Both the position numbers and the translations under genes were made by a program. The notes under the pieces were generated by a model, which saw only the letters and a program-made list of their open reading frames with translations, did no database searches and was not told the origin of the DNA. A DNA stretch of 64,000 bases from positions 186,001 through 250,000 of the forward strand of contig JADJWL010000003.1 of the NCBI GenBank assembly GCA_016716385.1, given 5' to 3'. Shown one piece after another: positions 35,823 to 43,119 of the stretch; positions within the stretch are counted from its first letter, which is position 1, and every line of letters starts with the position of its first letter. The stretch is from Bryobacterales bacterium (GTDB taxonomy: Bacteria > Acidobacteriota > Terriglobia > Bryobacterales > Bryobacteraceae).

Positions 35823-37490
35823 CTAATCCTTTCTGATCGGTGACACGGGACTGGAAACAGCAGGAGCGGATTGTGCGGCGCCATCGCGAAGGATTCGGGC
35901 GACCTCGAGATTCCGCTGCGCGTCCGGGTAGCCCGGCCGCAAAGCCAGCGCGCGCCCGTAATGGGCGATGGCCTCATCGATTCTGCCGAGAACGGCGAGA
36001 GTGTTCGCGAGGTTCATGTGAGCTTCAGGCGAGTCGGGCTTGAGCCTGACGGCTTGCGCGAAGGACAAGGAAGCCTGCTCGGCGTCTCCCGCCTCAACCT
36101 GCAGCAATCCCAGATTGTAGTGAGCTTCGGCAAGGCTGGGATCGAGGCGCAAGGCCTCCCGGAGGTGCGGTCCGGATTCGGCGGGGCGTCCGGCCTTCAT
36201 GAGCGCGTCCGCCAGGTTATTATGGGCCAACGCGTAGTCGGGGCGGATCCGCAGCGCTGCCCGGTACGCCTGGGCGGCTTCGTCGAAGCGGCTGGCGCGT
36301 TGAAGCGCGAAGCCGGAATTGAAATGGGCATTCACGTTGCCCGGGCTGGTGCGGATCCACTGTTGGCTGAAAGCGAGATCGTTCGCGAATGCCGCATCCC
36401 GTCCCACGGAGACGAGGCTCAAGGCGACAGCCAACGAGGCAGCGGCCGGCGTCCCCCAGCGCGTGCGGGACGCAACCACGGCCGCCACGGCGAACAAAGC
36501 GAGCGAAGCCGGCCAAACATACCGTTCATCGAACTTCGCCTCCTGCCGGATCAGGTTGGCCGTCGGCAGGAGCAGGACGGTGAACCAGGCCGTCCAGAAC
36601 CACACCGGCCGCGAAGCATGGCGGCGCGCGGCCCAGATCAGACCGCCGGTCAAGGCGAGAGCGAGACCCAACCTCGGCCAGGAGAGCCAAGTGTCCCATT
36701 CCGGCTCGTAGCGCAACCCGATATACGGGACGATGATGGACTGCAGGGCGTAGCCGAAGGATTGAACGGCGGCGGTCAGCGATCCCGGAGCGTACTCCCC
36801 ACCTCCGAACAGCAGGAACCGCAACGCGAAGTACCCGCCTAACAGCAGCGCGAAGGGCGCATACCGGGTCCAACGGATCGTCGTCCGGGGGCCGCGTAGC
36901 CAGATATCGGCCGCAAGAATGACGACAGGGGCTACCACAGCCGACTCTTTGCTCAACAAAGCGGCTGCGAAGCAGGCATAGGCCGGCAGGGTTCTGTTAC
37001 TCAGCCACGCCAGCAGCAAACCCAGGATCCAGACGACCGGCATCAGGCTCTCACGCCCCGACGAAACCGGATAAACGCAGGACGAGGCCGCCGGGTGCAC
37101 CGCGAAGAGCAGCGCGGCGCACCAGGCCATGGTGCGGGACAGACCGAAGACAGGCAGCCGCAGAACCGCGTACGCCAGCATGGCGGCAGCCACCAGCGCG
37201 GCGATGTTGAATGCGTGAAACCACAGCGGATCGTTGCCGTGGAGCGTCTTCTGCAGAAGAAGGCTCAAGCGGGTGAGCGGCCGGTAGTACGGCAGGTTGT
37301 AAAAGTGGCGTTCTCCGAATACCCGCGCCGCATCCGCCCAGGAGGTGGGAGCGTCCTGGATCACCACCACCTGGGTGTCGTCGTAAATGAACCCGTTGTC
37401 GAGCGACGGCGAGTAGACGGCAAAGACAAGGAGTCCGAGCAGCAGGAAGCGCCCCAGCTCCGGATTCTTGCCGCCTACCGCGTCACGCAT
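35823..37490 (-). CDS. Polytopic membrane protein with C-terminal TPR repeats (TMTC-like glycosyltransferase)
   Basis: A 555-residue protein. The first 370 residues hold about ten membrane helices with the GT-C-like loop motif near the N-terminus (NGFIYDDTQVV, with an Asp pair), RPLTRLSLLLQ and FHAFN. The C-terminal 150 residues are four to five TPR repeats (NAHFNSGFALQRASRFDEAAQAYRAALRIRPDYALAHNNLADALMKAGR...). This is the layout of TMTC-type O-mannosyltransferases and of many bacterial 'tetratricopeptide glycosyltransferases'. Its ATG directly follows the TonB receptor stop (TAAATG). A role in glycosylating envelope proteins is inferred. Confidence 0.7.
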   Translation of the reverse strand: MRDAVGGKNPELGRFLLLGLLVFAVYSPSLDNGFIYDDTQVVVIQDAPTSWADAARVFGERHFYNLPYYRPLTRLSLLLQKTLHGNDPLWFHAFNIAALVAAAMLAYAVLRLPVFGLSRTMAWCAALLFAVHPAASSCVYPVSSGRESLMPVVWILGLLLAWLSNRTLPAYACFAAALLSKESAVVAPVVILAADIWLRGPRTTIRWTRYAPFALLLGGYFALRFLLFGGGEYAPGSLTAAVQSFGYALQSIIVPYIGLRYEPEWDTWLSWPRLGLALALTGGLIWAARRHASRPVWFWTAWFTVLLLPTANLIRQEAKFDERYVWPASLALFAVAAVVASRTRWGTPAAASLAVALSLVSVGRDAAFANDLAFSQQWIRTSPGNVNAHFNSGFALQRASRFDEAAQAYRAALRIRPDYALAHNNLADALMKAGRPAESGPHLREALRLDPSLAEAHYNLGLLQVEAGDAEQASLSFAQAVRLKPDSPEAHMNLANTLAVLGRIDEAIAHYGRALALRPGYPDAQRNLEVARILRDGAAQSAPAVSSPVSPIRKD

Positions 37491-40400
37491 TTAGAAGTGC
37501 AGCTTCAGCCCCAGTTGGAGGTCTCGCGATGGCTGAGCCGAGGTAATCTTCCCGAAAGCTGGAGTGCCCACGGTGGTCCCGGGGAAGCCCAGGTTGCCGG
37601 TGTTCAGCATGTTGAAGCCCTCAAACCGGAACTGGAGGCGATACCTCTCCTGGAAGGCGAACTCGCGATGCACCGCGAGATCTACCGTGGTGAATCCCGG
37701 CGCCCGGATGATCGAGCGCCCGGCGTTGCCGTAGCGAAGTTGCTCCGCCTGCCGGAGGACGCTGGTGTCGAACCACCGCTCGGTCGTTCGTTCGGAATTC
37801 GGCAGGTTCGGGTTACCAAAGACATCCGGCCGGTACGAGGCGGTACTGCCGCTGTCGACCAGGTTGACCCCGTTTGCGGGTGTAATGAACGGGCCCGATT
37901 GGATGGCCAACATGGAATCGAAACTCCAGCCGCCGAGGATGTGATTGGCGATGCCTTCCGTCAGGAAGGCACGGCCCTTGCCGAACGGCAGTTGATACCC
38001 CACAACCGCCGTCAAGCGACCTGGGTTGTCCGCCTCGCTGCGTCCGCGATTGGCATTTCCCATCAGGTTACGCGACTGGACGGACGGATCCCCCGGCACG
38101 GCCAACCGGCCGCCGGCGACGTCCAGGGACTTGGCAAACGTAAACGCCACCAGAGCCGAGATACCGGCCGTGGTAGGCCGCTTCTGCAGTTTCAACTCCA
38201 TCCCATGGTACGAACTGTTGGAATTCGCAAAGATCATGTTGAAGTTCTGAAACTCAGGGAACGGCCGGCGCTGCTGCCTGGGAGTTGTTCCCGGCACCGC
38301 GTCGTTCCACGAGACCACGGACAACTCGTGGATCGACGAGTTTCCGGAATAGCCGGCTTCAACCGAAAGCGAACTGGTGAGCGACTGCTGCACCGTGAAG
38401 TTCCACATGTGAATCGTCGACAGGGGAATCGGCGACTCGACGCCGAACAGATTCAGGAGTCCCGCGCCCGGGCTCAACTGGTTCAGGTTGAAAGGATCCG
38501 AAAGCGAGATGGTCGGCCGGTTCAACTCGGAAATGAAGGAGCGGGTCGCGGCGTTCTGCCGGGGATTCGATCCCAGCGTCTGCACCATGCCGACAATCAA
38601 CTCGTTTGCGTAGATCCCGTATCCCGCCCGGATCACGGTGCGGTCGGTCAGCCGGTAAGCCAGGCCGATCCGGGGCAGAGGAGTCCGGTTGCTCCACTCC
38701 ACGAGCGGGTGGCCAGGGTTGAAGCGGCCGGTTTCCCAGAACTGGACATTGAGGGGCAGTTCGGCCGGCACCAGTTGAGCGGTGACGGGATTCGCATTCG
38801 ACGCGAAGCCACGCTTGTCTTTCCAAGGGGCGCGGTACTCGTACCGAAGACCCAGGTTGACGGTGAGTCGCGCGCTCGCCTTCCAGTCGTCCTGGAAATA
38901 GAAATACTGTCCGTTTTGCGCCAGATTGGCTCGCGTACTCTCGGCGCCGATCGCTGCCGACGCAGGAGCGCCGAGCAGAAAGTCGGCGAAGTTGTTGCCG
39001 GAGAACGCCCGGTTGAAGGTGAATCCGGAACGGCTGTTGAGCTGGAAGAAGTTGTAGTTGCGCCTGAAGTGATACCCGCCCTTGAACGAGTGGGCGCCCC
39101 GGACAAAGCTGATGTTGTCCTTGACCTCCCAGTTCCCGATGGGCACCGAGCCGACCGTCGGAGCGTCGCCGATGGCGAAGTACCCGGTGATGGTCATCCG
39201 TGGAACGCCGTTCTCATCCGCCGGATTGCCGGGGAAGTTGGGCAGGCCAAGCGTCCTGCCGAAGCCTTCGCTGCCTTCTGAAATTGTCGCGCCAGGGTAG
39301 TAGGGGCGCCGGAACCAGTGAATCCCGAAATCGTTGACCACCGAGGAGCCAAACGTCCGGGTGTTGGTGAGGTTCTGGCCGCGGGTCCCCAGGGGATCGG
39401 TCAGGTTGAAGCGCTGGATCGCGTTCGCGCGGATCAGCGGCCGGCGGTCCCAGATGAAGCGGGCGGACCAGCGGTCCGTCGGCGACACGTTGAAATCAAC
39501 CCTCGCCATGACCTGATCCTGATCCGGGTTGTTCGTGGAGTTCGGGCTGATGAAGTTGAACCCGCTCCCCGGGGTTACATTGGGATCGGGCCACAGCGGC
39601 AGAAACTTCTGTGCCACCGGGTTGATCCGGGCCGTAGGAATGACGTTGCCGGCGAAGGGCGCACCGCCGGCGAACGGGTCGCGAATCGTCGCGGCAAATT
39701 GCCCCTGCTTCTCCGCGACGGAAGGCATGAAGCCACGGAGGCTTTGGAACTGCCGGATCCGTTCTCCTGACGCGGCGAACATGAACCAAGCCTTGTCCTT
39801 ACCATTGAAGACACCGGGGATCCAGATCGGACCGCTCAGGACACCACCGAACTGGTTCCGCTTATACTCCGGCCGCGGCCCTGGATCGAAGTAGTTTCTC
39901 GCGCTCAGATTGTCGTTGCGGTGGAACCAGAACGCCGTTGCGTGAAGCTCATTGGTGCCGCTCTTGGTCACCGTACTGAACTGTCCCCCCGGCCGGATAC
40001 CGAACTCCGCGCTGTAGAGACCGGTCTTCAGTTCGAACTCCTGGAGGGCATCGATGTTGGGGAAAAAGGTGGTGTTTCCGTTCCCGTCGGACATGACGCT
40101 GCCGTCGACATACACGATATTGTCGGTGCGCCGCCGTCCCTGGACGTTGAATCCGGACGAATCGCGTCCGCCGTCGCCGGTACTCCCACGCGTCGGAATC
40201 ACTCCGGGAACCATGCGGGCCAAACTGAGGAAATCGCGCGAGTTCAGCGGAAGGCCCACCATCGTAGCGCCCGAGACGACCTGTCCCAACTCGGGCGACT
40301 CCGTCCTCAACAGGGCGGCTTGGGCCGTCACTTCCACTGTTTCGGCAACGCTTCCGACCGACAGAGTGAAGTCGTAGCGGCTGACGCTGCCGATCTCCAG

Positions 40401-40703
40401 GCGGATACCGGTCCGAACCTCGGTCTTGAAGCCCTCCATGGTGACCCGCGCCTCGTAGGCGTCGTTGGGCAGGTTTGGGAGCGTGTAGTCCCCGGACGTC
40501 GTCGTCGGGACGCGAAAGATCTCGTTTGTGGCAAGGCGCCGGAACTGCACGTCGGCGCCGACGATCACCGCCCCGGAAGCATCCGTGACGCGACCGACGG
40601 CGGTAGCCCGGTTGATCTGGCCGGGAACCGGCAACGAGCAGAGCAGAAGCAGAGCCAGGAGAGGCAGACTCTGCCAACACAGGGAAGCGCGAGCTCGAAT
40701 CAT
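37491..40703 (-). CDS. Oar-like TonB-dependent receptor with carboxypeptidase-regulatory domain
   Basis: A 1070-residue outer-membrane protein: signal peptide, CarboxypepD_reg domain (ATAVGRVTDASGAVIVGADVQFRR... TTTSGDYTLPNLPNDAYEARVTMEGFKT), plug region (RTESPELGQVVSGATMVGLPLNSRDFLSLARMVPG, RRRTDNIVYVDGS) and a long barrel ending in LQLGLKLHF with a terminal aromatic. This large receptor type is expanded in Acidobacteria and takes up oligosaccharides or other polymers. AAGGAGGT stands six bases before the ATG at 40701-40703. It heads an operon (receptor, TPR membrane protein, glycosidase-like gene) opposite a GntR regulator. Confidence 0.88.
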   Translation of the reverse strand: MIRARASLCWQSLPLLALLLLCSLPVPGQINRATAVGRVTDASGAVIVGADVQFRRLATNEIFRVPTTTSGDYTLPNLPNDAYEARVTMEGFKTEVRTGIRLEIGSVSRYDFTLSVGSVAETVEVTAQAALLRTESPELGQVVSGATMVGLPLNSRDFLSLARMVPGVIPTRGSTGDGGRDSSGFNVQGRRRTDNIVYVDGSVMSDGNGNTTFFPNIDALQEFELKTGLYSAEFGIRPGGQFSTVTKSGTNELHATAFWFHRNDNLSARNYFDPGPRPEYKRNQFGGVLSGPIWIPGVFNGKDKAWFMFAASGERIRQFQSLRGFMPSVAEKQGQFAATIRDPFAGGAPFAGNVIPTARINPVAQKFLPLWPDPNVTPGSGFNFISPNSTNNPDQDQVMARVDFNVSPTDRWSARFIWDRRPLIRANAIQRFNLTDPLGTRGQNLTNTRTFGSSVVNDFGIHWFRRPYYPGATISEGSEGFGRTLGLPNFPGNPADENGVPRMTITGYFAIGDAPTVGSVPIGNWEVKDNISFVRGAHSFKGGYHFRRNYNFFQLNSRSGFTFNRAFSGNNFADFLLGAPASAAIGAESTRANLAQNGQYFYFQDDWKASARLTVNLGLRYEYRAPWKDKRGFASNANPVTAQLVPAELPLNVQFWETGRFNPGHPLVEWSNRTPLPRIGLAYRLTDRTVIRAGYGIYANELIVGMVQTLGSNPRQNAATRSFISELNRPTISLSDPFNLNQLSPGAGLLNLFGVESPIPLSTIHMWNFTVQQSLTSSLSVEAGYSGNSSIHELSVVSWNDAVPGTTPRQQRRPFPEFQNFNMIFANSNSSYHGMELKLQKRPTTAGISALVAFTFAKSLDVAGGRLAVPGDPSVQSRNLMGNANRGRSEADNPGRLTAVVGYQLPFGKGRAFLTEGIANHILGGWSFDSMLAIQSGPFITPANGVNLVDSGSTASYRPDVFGNPNLPNSERTTERWFDTSVLRQAEQLRYGNAGRSIIRAPGFTTVDLAVHREFAFQERYRLQFRFEGFNMLNTGNLGFPGTTVGTPAFGKITSAQPSRDLQLGLKLHF

Positions 40704-40728
40704 GAAGACCTCCTTCAGAATGGATGAC

Positions 40729-40756
40729 TCTATCACACCGGCTCAAAATGTGTCAA
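40729..40756 (-). promoter_or_regulatory. Promoter of the Oar-like receptor operon
   Basis: On the minus strand TTGACA (40751-40756 complement) is followed after 16 bases by GATAGA (40729-40734 complement) within TGTGATAGAG, an extended -10. This is the best sigma70-type promoter I see in the host part. It lies next to candidate GntR sites, so regulation by the divergent gene is likely. Confidence 0.6.
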
Positions 40757-40764
40757 TGTAAGAG

Positions 40765-40817
40765 TGTCGAACTGTCCGACATCTGTTGCGTCCCTCTCGG
40801 CCGTTACGTTACTGTAA
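40765..40817. promoter_or_regulatory. Candidate operator sites for the GntR regulator
   Basis: Two small inverted repeats occupy the region between the divergent genes: TGTCG-N7-CGACA (40765-40781) and TTAC-T-GTAA (40809-40817). FCD-type GntR regulators bind short palindromes like these near their own and divergent promoters. The second lies just before the GntR start. Binding is inferred from symmetry and position. Confidence 0.4.
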
Positions 40818-40832
40818 TAGAAAGAAGCCTGT

Positions 40833-41534
40833 ATGGCACTGAGTGAATTGAAGGTGATCGGCGTTCGCGAAAGCATCGTGGAGCGCATCAAGAGGGCTCT
40901 GCTGGAAGGGGAGTTCGCTCCTGGCGAGAGCTTGTCGGAACCATCTCTGGCGGCGCAGCTTCGAGTGGGCAGAGGCTCGGTCCGGGAGGCGCTACTGGTG
41001 CTCGCACAAGAAGGACTGCTGGTCCACAACCACAACCGGGGTTTTGCGACCGTCAAGCTGACCCGGCAAGACTCTGACGAGATTCAGGAAGTGCGCCTCC
41101 GGCTCGAATCGCTTGCGCTCGAACGGGCCAGGACCAGGATTGACGAGGGGACGTTGAGGCAATTGGCTGTGTGGCGGGACAAGATGGTCGAGGCGCTCAG
41201 CCAAAACGACCGGGTGACCTGTATGGAGCTCGAACTCCGTTTCCATTCGGGAATCTGGGAAGCGGCAGGAAGCCCCTGGCTGGTGGCCGCCCTGCGCCGG
41301 GTGATGGTCCCCTACTACGCGTACTCTGTCGTTCATGTGGCCAACTCGCCGGTCGGGACGGACCTGCATTTTGAGCAGCACGACCTGTATCTTCGCTACC
41401 TGCGGGGTCTCGTCGGCCAGTCGGCTGAAGAGTGCATTCGATTCCACGTCGACCCCTTTCCGACGGAGCACGAACGGTTGGCCCATGGCACAGAGAAGCT
41501 AGGCGCATCGCCGGGCAACGCTGCCGGCGAGTGA
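40833..41534 (+). CDS. GntR-family transcriptional regulator, FadR/FCD subfamily
   Basis: A 233-residue regulator. The winged helix-turn-helix spans residues 10-75 (IVERIKRALLEGEFAPGESLSEPSLAAQLRVGRGSVREALLVLAQEGLLVHNHNRGFATV), and the all-helical FCD ligand-binding domain spans about 85-215 (EIQEVRLRLESLALERA, LELRFHSGIWEAAGSPWL, EQHDLYLRYLRGL). The metal-binding pattern is partly kept (His in the RFHSGIW and EQHD segments). It is divergent from the receptor operon and probably controls it in response to a small organic acid or sugar acid. Confidence 0.88.
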   Translation: MALSELKVIGVRESIVERIKRALLEGEFAPGESLSEPSLAAQLRVGRGSVREALLVLAQEGLLVHNHNRGFATVKLTRQDSDEIQEVRLRLESLALERARTRIDEGTLRQLAVWRDKMVEALSQNDRVTCMELELRFHSGIWEAAGSPWLVAALRRVMVPYYAYSVVHVANSPVGTDLHFEQHDLYLRYLRGLVGQSAEECIRFHVDPFPTEHERLAHGTEKLGASPGNAAGE

Positions 41535-41559
41535 GCGTGTTCTGGCTGGCCGGCTCTGG

Positions 41560-41565
41560 TATACT
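41560..41565 (+). promoter_or_regulatory. Native promoter -10 box of the interrupted tRNA-Val gene
   Basis: TATACT within TGGTATACT (extended -10) lies 34 bases before the tRNA 5' end. It is the only convincing promoter before any of the three tRNA-Val copies here. It now drives only the 5' tRNA half. Confidence 0.55.
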
Positions 41566-41599
41566 CGATAGGTTGTAGCACCCAGCCGGCATTTTCCTG

Positions 41600-41640
41600 G
41601 GGCGCGTAGCTCAGTTGGTTAGAGCGCCTGCTTCACACGC
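41600..41640 (+). pseudogene. tRNA-Val(CAC) 5' half, left attachment site
   Basis: These 41 bases are identical to the first 41 of the intact tRNA-Val at 50590 (acceptor strand, D arm, anticodon stem 5' side and loop TTCACAC plus GC). The identity starts exactly at tRNA base 1 and ends after TTCACACGC; beyond it the sequence is unrelated (ATATTCG). The native promoter lies upstream, so this is the chromosomal 5' half. A transcription terminator follows seven bases later. The nine-base core TTCACACGC (41632-41640) is the shared crossover region. Confidence 0.9.
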
Positions 41641-41646
41641 ATATTC

Positions 41647-41690
41647 GACCGCATTTCTAAGTAATTGGAAATGCGGTCTTTCTCTTTGTG
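41647..41690 (+). terminator. Rho-independent-type terminator at the left end of element A
   Basis: A perfect 11-bp stem (GACCGCATTTC / GAAATGCGGTC, 41647-41657 and 41668-41678) with a ten-base loop TAAGTAATTG is followed by TTTCTCTTT. Transcription from the tRNA promoter would stop here, giving a short RNA of tRNA 5' half plus hairpin. The inner stem and loop resemble those of the hairpin at the far end of element B (60958-60997). Confidence 0.7.
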
Positions 41691-41744
41691 GGCCAAGCAC
41701 TTACGGGCAACCGTCCCTACTCCCCCATACCCCAAAATACCCCA

Positions 41745-41804
41745 GTTTTTCATTCGGGGTCCCCAAAGATTCCCCCAAAGTGAGCGAATCCCCGAATGAA
41801 AAAC
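41745..41804. repeat. 15-bp perfect inverted repeat around a direct repeat at the left end
   Basis: GTTTTTCATTCGGGG (41745-41759) pairs perfectly with CCCCGAATGAAAAAC (41790-41804). The 30-base spacer contains most of a repeat (41756-41785) that recurs at 50512-50541 with one mismatch. The structure could be a bidirectional terminator for the zinc-finger gene or an integrase arm region. It sits five bases from the zinc-finger gene's end. Confidence 0.6.
41756..41785 (+). repeat. 30-bp direct repeat, left copy
   Basis: The sequence starts GGGGTCCCCAAAGATTCCCC and ends CAAAGTGAGC. It matches 50512-50541, in the end of the integrase gene, at 29 of 30 positions in the same orientation. One copy lies near each end of element A, as expected for arm-type integrase sites. 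Confidence 0.6.
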
Positions 41805-41809
41805 CGGCT

Positions 41810-42673
41810 CTATCGCTCGGCGGAATCTTCGCCTGACGTTCGCCGATCCGGGCGGGTCCAGCGGGGCGGCTCTCCGGCGGCGAGAGCGGCGCGGCGGCGA
41901 CGTTTCGACGCGGACCGGCACGCCGTTTGACAGGAAGGGAGATCGCAGTACGTGTCTCTTCCGGGCGGCCGGCGGCGCATGGCCGTGAACGCGGCGCCGC
42001 AATGGACGCATGTCAACCATATCCCGCTCGCGATAGCGTCGAGAAGCTGGAGCACCATGGCCGGGAACGGGGACGACAGCGGTTGCTGCTGACGGGATGA
42101 TCCTGGCTCGGCAACGTCGATAACAGGCGTGGCGGTCAGTCCCATAGTGAAGCGGTCTCGCTCGAATCGCAGAGAGGGCACGAGCGCGGCGTCCGAGATC
42201 CATATGGACGTGCACATCTCAATCAGGGCGGATGCTCGCTTGCGCGGCGGAAGGGTCGCAAACAGCGGGGCGAGCTCCCGCGGCAACTGGGAAAACGCCG
42301 CGGTGGTCAAACGGGGAAGGTCGCGGAGATCGGCGGCAAGACTCGCTATCGCTGACATCCTCGCGGCGTACCCCAGTAACTTCGAGACAGGCTCCTCGAA
42401 GTCGAACCCGTCTATGGAGGCGGGCCGCAAGGCGCAAGGCACACGACCGAAGCCGGGGTGACTGGCGGGGTGGCCGTGGTCGGCGCAGAGGCGCAAGGGG
42501 CCATAGAGGCGGACGAACGCTGGCGCTGCGTCGACACCAAATCGCGCGAGTTCTGCGAGTTCGGCGAATAGATGATCGCTGGATCGCGTTACGAAGTCGC
42601 CAGCGCGCCAGACGATGAGGCCGTCAATCACCTTCGCGTGGCGTGGGACCTGCAATCGCGGTGTGCTCTTCAT
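41810..42673 (-). CDS. Zinc-finger protein of satellite A, unknown function
   Basis: A 287-residue protein without a recognised N-terminal domain. A middle segment (FVRLYGPLRLCADHGHPASHPG) has a Cys/His pair, and the C-terminus has a treble-clef-like zinc finger (CVHCGAAFTAMRRRPPGRDTYCDLPSC followed by an Arg-rich helix). The layout recurs in element B (59858-60739: FMRSWGPLHICRPHGRPGHCG, then CAGCG...FCPDCR). In both elements it is divergent from the AlpA-like gene, so a regulator or helper-phage sensor is likely. It starts at ATG 42671-42673 after AGGA; two copies of TGTCCTAATT (42673-42682, 42685-42694) cover its start. Confidence 0.6.
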   Translation of the reverse strand: MKSTPRLQVPRHAKVIDGLIVWRAGDFVTRSSDHLFAELAELARFGVDAAPAFVRLYGPLRLCADHGHPASHPGFGRVPCALRPASIDGFDFEEPVSKLLGYAARMSAIASLAADLRDLPRLTTAAFSQLPRELAPLFATLPPRKRASALIEMCTSIWISDAALVPSLRFERDRFTMGLTATPVIDVAEPGSSRQQQPLSSPFPAMVLQLLDAIASGIWLTCVHCGAAFTAMRRRPPGRDTYCDLPSCQTACRSASKRRRRAALAAGEPPRWTRPDRRTSGEDSAER

Positions 42674-42694
42674 GTCCTAATTTCTGTCCTAATT
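42673..42694. promoter_or_regulatory. Direct-repeat candidate operator between divergent genes of element A
   Basis: TGTCCTAATT occurs twice, 12 bases apart (42673-42682 and 42685-42694), in the 64-base gap between the zinc-finger and HTH genes. The corresponding gap in element B has a different motif (TAGTGT...ACACTA). These are likely immunity-type operators of each element. Confidence 0.4.
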
Positions 42695-42737
42695 CCAAGC
42701 ATAGCATTCTCGCGGCGTACACCGTAGTATCGAGGGT

Positions 42738-42974
42738 ATGAGCGCGAACGTAGCGAGTATCGAATCAGCGCGGATCTTGACGAAGCGATTCGTCACCCGC
42801 AAGGAGTTGGCAGACATCACCGGCATCTCGGCGCGGACCTATGCGAAGTGGGGCATGTTCGGGCGGGGGCCGAAGTACAAGATGCTCGGCGGCGTCGCGA
42901 GGTACGACCTGGCGGAAGTCGAGCGCTGGCTCGCCGAACGTCCGGAGCGCGGCGGCGGCAATGAGGCCGCGTAA
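42738..42974 (+). CDS. AlpA/MerR-like helix-turn-helix protein, element A
   Basis: A 78-residue HTH_17-type protein (FVTRKELADITGISARTYAKWGMFGRGPKYKMLGGVARYDLAEVERWLAERPERGGGNEAA). These proteins act as excisionases or activators of satellite and prophage genes. The counterpart in element B (59577-59801) keeps the core GRGP and the end GGGNxAA. The first gene of the rightward unit, it is the likely switch for excision and replication. An ATG in its tail opens a 16-codon frame (MRPRKKRMPPAAGRGR, 42960-43010), which may be the remnant of the small gene found at the same place in element B. Confidence 0.8.
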   Translation: MSANVASIESARILTKRFVTRKELADITGISARTYAKWGMFGRGPKYKMLGGVARYDLAEVERWLAERPERGGGNEAA

Positions 42975-43029
42975 AAAGAGGATGCCCCCAGCGGCCGGCC
43001 GGGGGCGATAGGGCAATGGAGGTTACTGG

Positions 43030-43119
43030 ATGACCCCATCATATCAGACACGAGCATCTGAAACCACATCGAAACCCGCACTGGGCGGGCCGTCGACGAC
43101 GTTGGGGGCGCGCCAGTGA
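43030..43119 (+). CDS. 29-residue ORF coupled to the primase
   Basis: ATG at 43030 is preceded by GGAGG (43018-43022) at a good distance; the 29-codon frame (MTPSYQTRASETTSKPALGG...) ends in TGA at 43117-43119, which overlaps the primase GTG start (GTGA). The primase has no ribosome site of its own, so translating this ORF probably drives primase synthesis. Element B has a larger coupled gene (98 codons) in this place. The peptide itself shows no domain. Confidence 0.5.
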   Translation: MTPSYQTRASETTSKPALGGPSTTLGARQ

